A DNA stretch of 64,000 nt from Volvox africanus. Its lineage: Eukaryota; Chlorophyta; Chlorophyceae; Chlamydomonadales; Volvocaceae. Position numbers and translations under genes: made by a program. The DNA is taken from positions 4,862,998 to 4,926,997 of the forward strand of contig BSDZ01000013.1 in NCBI GenBank assembly GCA_030268105.1, written 5' to 3'. The notes beneath the pieces are model-generated. The model searched no databases. It had not been told where the DNA came from and was given only the letters and a program-made list of their open reading frames with translations. The number at the start of each line of letters is the position of its first letter. Position 1 is the first letter of the stretch. Below, piece by piece: positions 1 to 8,487 of this stretch.

Positions 1-1012
1 GAGACCACTGGTATTCCCCTACCGCCGGCTCCTATGCACCATGGTGAGGTTCCTCCGGTCGATCACGCTCACATTTCTGGAACCCAAGAACTACCTCCAA
101 GAGATCCTACGATGACTCAGAGTATGCGGAAGAGAAAGGATGTACTACAGAATACCGCCGAGTCGTGCGGAGCTGAATCAGAATTGAAGCGGTCAAGAAT
201 ACAAAACCGATGGCTTACCAAGTGGGGATGTACACAAGCGGAGTTTGCGCAGCGACGACAATTGGGAGTTTGCCTTCGGTACGCATCAAATCATCCTACG
301 AGGAACTGCCCGCTTTTAGCCCCGTTAGCTGTAGGACTATGTTTGACGGACGAAGTACCTAATACGACCTCCGTTGATATTGCCGGAACACCAAGACCAC
401 GTTCACACGGGAATGTTACCTAATGTGGAGTTCTGAATTATGTACTGACTCGGATTATTTTTGATTGTATCTAGCAATGTTGGTATGAGGAGACTCTTCG
501 CTACCTTTGGCTAGATAACTCGATGGTTAGTATTTGTGTGCCTCTAACGAATCCTTTAATTGCTGATCGTGATGAATCGTAGGAATGATGCAGAAGCAAT
601 CCACGACTGATTCCTTTTGATGGTACCGAAGTCAATTTTGTTGATCGAATTTTCGGGACACCCACATGCTACGGGTGTCACTGACGACCTTATCTCAATG
701 GAGTGATAAGCATGACGGGGTTGACCCCATAGTCGTCTAATCGTTCAGGTTACCCTCGTTGATGAGGGTAAGCATCCCATCGTGGGCAGAATCACCCTTA
801 GTCGACGGGAGACCCTCTGCGTGTTAGGGCCCAATGGGTGCAACAAGGTCTCTTGGAGGCAGCACTACATGGACATTGGGTGCTGTGACGTAACGACAGT
901 ACCACGCGTGCATCGATATGGAGTCCAGCACAATTGGCCATTGTGCAAAAGGGAACCTATCACCTAAGGTACCTTGTCTGTCGTACTAAGATGTCACACC
1001 AGAGGAGGGCGG
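1..1012 (+). pseudogene. B1 element: decayed 3' gag and protease region
   Basis: This is the left visible part of a family B Ty3/gypsy element whose 5' LTR and most of gag lie outside the window. Positions 34-423 encode a gag C-terminus with a basic stretch and a degenerate zinc knuckle, CLRYASNHPTRNC, where the second Cys is Tyr. Positions 424-1012 have stops in every frame but keep recognisable protease-domain blocks, for example the [15 protein letters not shown] block of family A degraded around 745-800. The sequence stops at 1012, where A1 inserted, and resumes at 8488 in the equivalent place of pol. The assignment to B rests on that continuity and on the B-type LTR at the far end. Confidence 0.75.
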
Positions 1013-1114
1013 TGTTGTGCTACGGTTCATTTCCCGTCGACGCGTAGGTCGACGCGATCCTATGAGTCGAAGTGCTTTTGTGATGAACGCATTACATATG
1101 AATGAATCTGCATG

Positions 1115-1142
1115 ATATAAATGTATTCGCATACATTTATAT
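1115..1142 (+). promoter_or_regulatory. candidate LTR core promoter: TATA palindrome
   Basis: There are perfect 12-bp arms (1115-1126 and 1131-1142) around the 4-base loop TCGC. TATAAA occurs on both strands because of the symmetry. A TATA box is expected in the U3 part of an LTR, so this is the best promoter candidate, but no transcript start is visible from sequence. The same palindrome, with small changes, is present in every A and C LTR here. Confidence 0.45.
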
Positions 1143-1686
1143 ATGCATCTGGCATGTTGTCATTACCCATCGCGACATCGCATCATGGCAAATCCGCCTA
1201 GCATGCATGAATAACCGAAGCATTGAAGTGCGCATTATGCTCGTGCTACAAAACGATAAGTAATATTATCTGATATAATATTACTTCATTAAAGCACACG
1301 TTGAGAGCGCCGCACTTGTCGCGATGCATGCCCTGCAACCGGATATCGTTATCCGGACCCTTGCATCATGCGAATGCCGGAAAGGCTTATACGTTGTTAT
1401 GCGTAGACATCGCCTAGGCGCAGTAGGGTTGTCACATCTAGGATCGGCCTCCTAATGTGAATCGTACGGCACTGCGATGCTGCGAGTATAACAGATGCGA
1501 GGACGGCTAAGCTAGACAAGACATTCGATACCGGAGAACACTCGTGTGTTCTATATCACTATTTCTATACACTATTCTACTTAGCCCGAGCTAAGCCTGA
1601 ACTTCGCTAATCACCGCCGCGTGATGATTGCTTGCTTCCGGCGCTGACGGCGATTTCGTCCATTGCATCATTCTGACCCGTAAGAC

Positions 1687-1691
1687 TGTAA
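1687..1691 (+). terminator. candidate poly(A) signal TGTAA in LTR
   Basis: TGTAA followed by GTT is kept in all A and C LTRs and in the B LTRs, about 150 bp from the LTR end, although the three LTR families differ elsewhere. TGTAA is the common poly(A) signal of Chlamydomonas and Volvox genes. Its use here is inferred. Confidence 0.4.
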
Positions 1692-1839
1692 GTTATATCT
1701 CTCTTCGTCTTGAAGTCTTCCGCTGTCTCTGTTTGCTCTCGCTTGCCTTGCTGTACTTGCAAGTGCTCGCGCATCGGTGTCGATAGTCTCCAGACGTGCA
1801 GATACTCATGAGCAAACGCGAACGAGAGGTACAACAATT

Positions 1840-1857
1840 TGGTATCGAGACAGGTTC
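1840..1857 (+). promoter_or_regulatory. A1 primer binding site, initiator-Met-tRNA-like
   Basis: TGGTATCGAGACAGGTTC starts 3 nt after the LTR. Its complement ends in GATACCA, as the 3' end of plant-type initiator Met tRNA does (plant PBS TGGTATCAGAGC). This would prime minus-strand synthesis. The match to the host tRNA was not checked. A3, A4, A6, A8 and C1 carry the same PBS, while A2 and A5 carry a variant. Confidence 0.7.
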
Positions 1858-2302
1858 GTTGCCTAACTGTCTCTCTTTGTCTAATCGGAAGTAGGTTCTT
1901 TCTATGGCGAGTTCCAGCGACGAACCACGAGGACCGCTAGATACTTTTGCCGAAGACTTAGGCCACGCCGTTTTGGACGCCGCCGCTTCCGGTTTGTAAT
2001 TGTTTAATTGCTTTTGTTTAGATTGCTGCACTTGTTGTGTAAGTGTACGCTCTGAGTCGCAGGTAATCTCAGTGCACCGGCATTGCTTGCCGCGGCGACT
2101 GAGACCGGCGTTCGTCCGGACCAGTTGGCGACTCTCATTGCCCAAACCACGGAGATCAGGACTCAGCTGGGCAATTACTTGCTGAGTTTGCTGAATCTTC
2201 TCAAGAGTACTGTCGGTAGGCTCACCGAATCGCTTTGTACTCTTGCCTTTGCGATAGAAGTCGGCTTCTATTACGCAAAACTAGGGTATCGTTTCGTGCT
2301 CC
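1858..2302 (+). other. A1 untranslated leader with short conserved ORF
   Basis: This 445-bp leader separates the PBS from the gag ATG. It holds a 31-codon ORF starting at ATG 1904 (MASSSDEPRGPL..., stop 1997-1999). A second frame is open from 2056 to 2334 with no ATG, overlapping the start of gag. Both are open in all family A copies that keep the leader. Splice-like sites (GTAAGT at 2039; GTTTGT at 1992 with CGCAG at 2062) are present. Whether any of this is translated is unknown. Confidence 0.5.
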
Positions 2303-3538
2303 ATGTCCGCGGAACACGACGATACGCCGCACACTAGCCTAGCTAGCCAACCCGATTTCGTTGTAGCTGCTAGAGCGCTGGATAGAGGTCTTGAGACTGT
2401 TGGCGCGCGAGCCACTCAAGAGCCCCTTTTCCTTCAGACCCCTGCTCACTTAATTGTGCCGCATTCAGCAGTGAACACGAATATGGACAACACTGCTGGA
2501 CCAAGGGTTCTGCCATTACCTCAAGCTCGAGGGCATGATGACATCCCTGAGGTGATGAGATTGTCGATTCCCGTTCCTAGGCTCAATATTTCGCTGACCG
2601 ACAAGACACCAGGGCATAGCATAGCCGATGCAACTCGTGCGTACGTGCGTGACGCTAAAAAGTACCTCCAAGCTGTTCATGGTGGCGACAATGACGGTAT
2701 CAGGTGTCTCTTCGTTGGTAACACCCTCGAGGGCGCAGCGAAGAACTGGTATCGCAATTGGACCAACGCCCGGGGCAGCTATACTTTTGATGAGTTGGTC
2801 GCCGCTTTGCTCGCACGATTCGCTACTGAGGTTCAAGCACGCGATGTGGAAGCTCGTAAGGTTTTGGCAGCCGGTAGCTACCACATGCGTCGGGATGAAA
2901 ATGTACCTGCGTACCAGTCACGCTTCGAAGCACTTGTGACTCCCATTGCTGATCTCACCGAATCTGAGCGTGTCTTTTGGTTTAGGCGAGGCCTAACGAA
3001 ACTTTTGGCTAAATGGTGCGCCACTGACTTGGTTGGAGCGCAGATCAAGTCATATGACGCGTTGGTCGCTTTTGCTAAGGGCGCGGAGATACGACTTCTT
3101 GCCGGCGAGGAAGAAGTCAAGTCTGCCCCTCGTGCAAATGCCGTGCAAGTGCAGGATCCGCTTGGGGAAGCTGTAGCCCTCGACCAGGACCTCGGCGCGA
3201 CCCGCCCCACGCCTACTGCCGCGACGCGACGCAGCAACGGGCAACGCAAGGCGCGCGGGGCCGCTAGCTCGGGTGTCCGTGGTACAGGAGGAGCAGGTCC
3301 GAGCTCGGACCCAGCTAGGAACAGGAAGCGTGGTGGTGCGCCGTCGTCGGCAGCCGCACAGCGTTCCGACCCCAACGCGAAGCGTACTCGTACGGACGAC
3401 ACATTTATGCCAAAATGGAATTGCAATCGTTCCGAATTCGAGCGTCGAAAATTGGCCAACGTTTGTCTACGGTGTGCGGAGAGCCATTCTACGAAGGATT
3501 GCCCTCTAATGCCGCCGTTTGTACCTCAGCCGAAATAG
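2303..3538 (+). CDS. gag: Gag nucleocapsid/capsid polyprotein, A1
   Basis: A 411-aa Gag that would form the cytoplasmic retrotransposon particle and bind the element RNA. The first ATG (MSAEHDDTPH) was chosen because it is shared by all copies. Residues about 145-245 carry the Ty3-type gag domain with the spaced W, F, A, L pattern (WYRNW ... TFDELVAALLARF ... VPAYQSRFEALV). Residues about 300-370 are basic and low-complexity, with an RKRG/AKRTR nuclear-import-like stretch. Residues 388-400 form a CX2CX3HX4C zinc knuckle, one residue shorter in the middle than the usual CX2CX4HX4C. It ends with UAG directly before pol in the same frame. Confidence 0.92.
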   Translation: MSAEHDDTPHTSLASQPDFVVAARALDRGLETVGARATQEPLFLQTPAHLIVPHSAVNTNMDNTAGPRVLPLPQARGHDDIPEVMRLSIPVPRLNISLTDKTPGHSIADATRAYVRDAKKYLQAVHGGDNDGIRCLFVGNTLEGAAKNWYRNWTNARGSYTFDELVAALLARFATEVQARDVEARKVLAAGSYHMRRDENVPAYQSRFEALVTPIADLTESERVFWFRRGLTKLLAKWCATDLVGAQIKSYDALVAFAKGAEIRLLAGEEEVKSAPRANAVQVQDPLGEAVALDQDLGATRPTPTAATRRSNGQRKARGAASSGVRGTGGAGPSSDPARNRKRGGAPSSAAAQRSDPNAKRTRTDDTFMPKWNCNRSEFERRKLANVCLRCAESHSTKDCPLMPPFVPQPK

Positions 3539-3577
3539 GGGCTTGCCCGGGTTCCTGCGGAGGGGGCTCTACCTGGG
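3536..3577 (+). promoter_or_regulatory. gag-pol UAG junction with predicted downstream stem
   Basis: UAG (3536-3538) is followed by a 7-nt spacer and then a stem of CCCGGGT (3546-3552) with ACCTGGG (3571-3577) around an 18-nt loop. Pol is in the same frame as gag and is open from the codon after UAG. This matches the known arrangement of gammaretroviral readthrough (UAG-G with a pseudoknot about 8 nt downstream). Readthrough here is an inference. Confidence 0.6.
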
Positions 3578-6500
3578 TTTTCTGAACTAACGCGTGGTCG
3601 GTGGTCATCCTTACGGCCAGCCGTTAAGGCATTGTTGCCTTGTGTACTTGGACACATCGAGCGAGTCATTGCGCGACGCATCACGCTTGACGGACGCACG
3701 GGACTTCTCTGCTTCGATCCGTTGTGTAATGTGTTTACACCTCGCCGTCCCCTGTCGTCTATCGATCTGTCCAACCACGTGGTTTTGTTCATCCCCTCGT
3801 CTCTGCGTGAGATGTCGGAACAGTTGGCCATATACAGGAGATGTAGGCGTCAATATCCAGGCACTGCCGCATGTGTATTACTCCCTGCTTTCTGTCGGCG
3901 CAAGGCAGAGGCATCGTTAAGGGGTATGCGGCATGTCCACCGGTTCGAGCCGGGCACCGTTTTGTTTAATGGTGTGGATCGGGAGGGTACATTGGCTCCG
4001 TGGCCACACCTATCCTACTCGGTTGACGTTTGGTACGAAGCTCCTGATGGGGGTGCCGTTGGTTACGGACCCGCCTTAAGTGCACTGACGTTGTCTGCTG
4101 GGCAGTCGCTCGTAGATAACCGTGTCCCTGTGGTTCAGATCGGTTTGAATGGCCGTACTCTGAAGGCACTTGTTGACACCGGTGCCAGCGACGACTTCAT
4201 CTCTGTCGCAGAGGTGAATGCGCTGGGGTTGTCCCCAGAGTCGTCTGATTGTCCACAGGTTACCCTTGCTGACGGGGGTAAGCATCCCATCGTGGGCAGG
4301 ATTACCCTTAGCCTATCGTTAGGCCCTTTGCGTGTTGTGACCCGGCCGTACGTGCTGCAGGGCTTAGCAGAGACTGCACCGTACATAATGGGGTCGTCGA
4401 CATTACGACAGTACCGCGCGCGCATCGACATGGAGACCGCAACCCTGCATATGTGCAAGGGTACTCTGTCGATTAAGGTACCTTTCCTGTCGTTCGAACA
4501 TGTCACACCAAAGGAGGGCGAAACTGAGGCGATGCCTATGGTTAATTTCGCTGTGACCGCAATGGCCGCGCGAATCGAACCAGAGCTAGTCGGGCGTAAG
4601 GAGGCCGTCCGTTTGTTACGGAAAGGTGCCCACGGACTGCTTTTAAGGCCGCGGGTGAGCTGTTGTGTCACCACCGCGCAGATTTCTGTGGATCCTGAGG
4701 TTGAGGCCCTACTGTCGCAGTATGAGGACGTCTTTAAAGATATCCCTGGCCTACCACCTATGCGTCCTGTTGATCACACAATCCCTCTCATGCCTGGAGC
4801 GCAGCCTACGACCCGGCAAATGTACAGGTTGAGTCCATTGGAACTGGACGAGGTGAAGCGCCAGGTGACGGATTTGCTCGCGAAGGGTATGATACGCCCC
4901 AGCACATCCCCGTATTCTGCACCGATTTTGTTTGTCGGTAAGAAGGATGGGACCTAGCGCATGTGCATCGATTACCGGGGGTTAAATGCGAATACGGTGA
5001 AAAATCGCTACCCTTTGCCACGCGTTGACGACCTGTTGGATAAGCTGAAGGGCTCGGCTTATTTTTCCTCAGTTGACTTACAACAGGGCTACAATCAGAT
5101 TCGCATCGCTGCCTCTGATATCCCGAAAACCGCTTTTCGGACGCCCTTCGGTCACTTTGAGTATACGGTCCTATCGTTTGGTTTGACTAATGCCCCTGCG
5201 ACGTTTCAGGCGGTTATGGACCGAATGTTTAGACCGTTTATCGACAGGTTCGTTGTTTGCTACCTGGATGACATTTTGGTATATTCTAAGACGCGCGAGG
5301 AGCACTTGGAGCATTTGCGGCTCGTGCTCGACGTTATGAGGCGGGAGCAATTGTTTGCTAAACGCGCCAAATGCTTTTGGGCGCAGCCTCAGGTGGAATA
5401 TTTGGGTCACATTGTGTCGGCCACCGGTGTGAAGATGGACCCGCGGAAGGTCGCCGTGGTTCGCGATTGGCCCGCGCCTCAGAACCTCACGGAGCTGCGT
5501 AAGTTCCTTGGCTTGACCAATTATTTCCGAAAGTTCATTGAAAAATATTCCATCATTGCGGCCCCGCTTACTAACTTAACTCGCAAAGGCGTTTTCGTTT
5601 CGCTCGAGTCGTGGACGTCGCAATGCCAGCGGGCATTCGAAGAGCTCAAACGAATCGTTGCCGAAGATGTCACCCTAGCATTCCCTGATTACTCGTTGCC
5701 ATTTCGTGTTGAGGTAGTGTCTGATGCCTCAATATTTGGAAGCGGCGCTGTATTGTTACAGGAAGGGCGACCGATCGCCTTCACGAGTAAGAAGTTTTCT
5801 GGTGCGGAGATTCGCTACACCACCGGGGAACAGGAGCTTCTGGCCGTGCTGCATGCTTTAAAGGAATGGCGCTGTTACCTCGAGGGACGCCCATTTACTT
5901 TAAAGACTGACCATAAGCCCCTAACGTTTTTGCAAAGCGTTCCGACGTTGAACCGCCGTCAAGCTAGGTGGATGGAATATCTAGCTAGGTTCAACTGCAC
6001 CTGGGAGTATATTTCTGGTAAATTGAATATTGCCGATGCTCTCAGTCGACATCCGTCGCTACACGCTGCAATTTTGGCAGCGCCCGTCGTGCGGCCGCGT
6101 AGCGAGGAGGTTCCGATCGCGACGGACCTCGCGGAGCGGTTGAAGGCTGCCTACAGCGCAGACGCCTGGTTCGCGGACCCGGCTAATGTAGAAAACCTTC
6201 GCAAGCAGAATGGCCTTTGGCTACGGACGGAGGGTGCAGCTACGCAAATCGTCGTTCCGAACGACGACGCGCTACGCTACGACATCCTTGCGCGGTTCCA
6301 CGAGGACCCGTTAGCAGGACACCCTGGTAGCAAGCGACTGATCGACTTGGTGCAACGTTCCTTTTGGTGCCTCGTTTGGCTAAGGATGCGGCGAACTTCG
6401 TCCAGACATGCAGTCTGTGCCAGCGCAATAAGGCTTTGTCCGGTAAGGGCCATGGGTTGTTGCAACCGTTGCCTGTCCCGGATGCGCCTTGGGAAAGTGT

Positions 6501-7599
6501 TTCCATGGACTTCGTAGTCGCGCTGCCCAAAACTGAGGGGGGATACGATGCGGTGTTCGTCATGGTCGATCGTCTGACTAAGATGGTTCACCTAGCACCA
6601 TGCACATCATCCTGCACGGCTGAGCAAACCGCACGTTTGTTTTTCGATAATGTGGTTCGGTTACACGGGATTCCCAAAAATGTGATCTCGGACCGTGGTG
6701 GACAGTTCACGTCTAAGTTTTGGGAAGCGCTCTGCAAACTAGTTGGCATGCGCGTCAACCTGAGCACGGCGTATCACCCGCAGACTGATGGTCAAACCGA
6801 ACGCACAAACCGCACGTTGGGTGATATGTTGCGCAATTATGCTGGTCGCACACCACTTGTTTGGGATACATATTTGACTGCGGCAGAATTCGCGCTTAAC
6901 AACGCTGTTAACCGCTCTACAGGCAAAAGTCCGTTCTTTCTTAACTACGGGTTTCATCCCGCGCTACCCGTGTGGCGTGAGTTGGAAGTGAACGTGCCTG
7001 CTGCTAAACTTTTTGCCAAGTCATTTATGTCCCGAATCACAGACGCGAAGTCGTGTTTGGACGCGGCGCAGCAACGAACGACAGAATACTATAACAAATC
7101 TAAGCAGGATGTGACGTTTTCGGAAGGGCAACTCGTGTTGCTAAGCACCAAGAACTTGCGTTCCTTGGCCGACGGATCCCGAAAACTCTTACCCCGCTGG
7201 ATTGGCCCGTACCCTGTCGTGCGCATGGTTGGGAATGTGGCTGTGGAGCTTGCATTGCCCACTGATATGACCATTCATCCCACGTTTCACGTGTCGCTTG
7301 TTCGTCCGTATCGTAGTACGGAACCCGTCCCTGAGCCTGCTAACGCCCCCGCAGCGATCGAACCAGTTCCCGAGACCTGGATCGCTGGTAAACAGAAGTT
7401 TTACGATGTGGAGCGGGTGTTAGATTATCGCGCGCGTCGTGTGGGCCGACACCGACGTAAGCGAACAGTACACGAGTACTTGGTTAAGTGGACAGGGTAT
7501 ACCGACGAGCACAACTCATGGGAACCGGCACGCAACTTCTCACAGGACATGAAACCCCTGCTCGAAGAAGCCCGCAAACGTGCCACACAAGCCCAATGA
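3539..7599 (+). pseudogene. pol: Pol polyprotein of A1, stop in RT and frameshift in integrase
   Basis: Same layout as the intact copy in A8: retropepsin with VDTGAS, RT with YLDD, RNase H, HHCC plus DDE integrase, and a C-terminal chromodomain. Two lesions break it. A UAG at 4955-4957 replaces the Leu codon in [12 protein letters not shown] at the start of RT. One G is lost near 6369 in the integrase N-terminal region (SFWWPR context). Reading resumes in the new frame (6364-7599) through the integrase core to a complete chromodomain (about 7400-7590) and a TGA at the same place as in A8. The element LTRs look identical by eye, so the lesions are recent. Confidence 0.93.
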
Positions 7600-7622
7600 C
7601 CCCTGCAGTCGATGCTGTATGA

Positions 7623-7658
7623 TGCAGCGAGGACGCTGCATACGGGAGGGGGGATAAT
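7623..7658 (+). promoter_or_regulatory. A1 polypurine tract with adjacent hairpin
   Basis: The purine run GGGAGGGGGGATAAT (7644-7658) touches the 3' LTR and is the expected primer site for plus-strand synthesis. Just upstream, TGCAGCG (7623-7629) and CGCTGCA (7634-7640) form a perfect 7-bp hairpin with loop AGGA. Families A and C keep both parts, even where C has lost most of pol. B keeps them with one arm change. Confidence 0.8.
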
Positions 7659-8482
7659 TGTTGTGCTACGGTTCATTTCCCGTCGACGCGTAGGTCGACG
7701 CGATCCTATGAGTCGAAGTGCTTTTGTGATGAACGCATTACATATGAATGAATCTGCATGATATAAATGTATTCGCATACATTTATATATGCATCTGGCA
7801 TGTTGTCATTACCCATCGCGACATCGCATCATGGCAAATCCGCCTAGCATGCATGAATAACCGAAGCATTGAAGTGCGCATTATGCTCGTGCTACAAAAC
7901 GATAAGTAATATTATCTGATATAATATTACTTCATTAAAGCACACGTTGAGAGCGCCGCACTTGTCGCGATGCATGCCCTGCAACCGGATATCGTTATCC
8001 GGACCCTTGCATCATGCGAATGCCGGAAAGGCTTATACGTTGTTATGCGTAGACATCGCCTAGGCGCAGTAGGGTTGTCACATCTAGGATCGGCCTCCTA
8101 ATGTGAATCGTACGGCACTGCGATGCTGCGAGTATAACAGATGCGAGGACGGCTAAGCTAGACAAGACATTCGATACCGGAGAACACTCGTGTGTTCTAT
8201 ATCACTATTTCTATACACTATTCTACTTAGCCCGAGCTAAGCCTGAACTTCGCTAATCACCGCCGCGTGATGATTGCTTGCTTCCGGCGCTGACGGCGAT
8301 TTCGTCCATTGCATCATTCTGACCCGTAAGACTGTAAGTTATATCTCTCTTCGTCTTGAAGTCTTCCGCTGTCTCTGTTTGCTCTCGCTTGCCTTGCTGT
8401 ACTTGCAAGTGCTCGCGCATCGGTGTCGATAGTCTCCAGACGTGCAGATACTCATGAGCAAACGCGAACGAGAGGTACAACA
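7659..8482 (+). repeat. A1 3' LTR
   Basis: 824 bp, no difference from the 5' LTR at 1013-1836 found by eye. It is followed by the second target-site copy ggcgg (8483-8487). Confidence 0.95.
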
Positions 8483-8487
8483 GGCGG

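Larger units (their letters stand above)
1013..1836 (+). repeat. A1 5' LTR
   Basis: The 824-bp LTR begins TGTTGTGCTACGG and ends GAGAGGTACAACA. It contains direct repeats of GTCGACGCG (1036-1044, 1048-1056), a TATA-containing palindrome (1115-1142), further perfect hairpins (1258-1286, 1339-1356, 1535-1552, 1580-1595) and TGTAA at 1687-1691. It is the reference copy for family A in this window. Confidence 0.95.
1013..8482 (+). mobile_element. A1: near-complete Ty3/gypsy chromovirus, family A
   Basis: This is a 7,470-bp element with two 824-bp LTRs that look identical by eye, TG...CA ends, and a 5-bp target duplication ggcgg (1008-1012 and 8483-8487). Order: LTR, primer binding site, leader, gag, pol (protease, RT, RNase H, integrase, chromodomain), polypurine tract, LTR. 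It sits inside the protease/pol region of B1. Gag is open, but pol has an in-frame UAG in RT (4955-4957) and a 1-bp loss in the integrase region near 6369. It is therefore a young but defective copy, probably built with proteins supplied by another copy or damaged during its own reverse transcription. Confidence 0.95.

Noticed and set aside
1693..2145. Recurrent 150-codon antisense ORF over the LTR end and leader
   Set aside because: It reappears in every family A copy simply because the leader is repeated; it spans the LTR border and PBS and resembles no protein.
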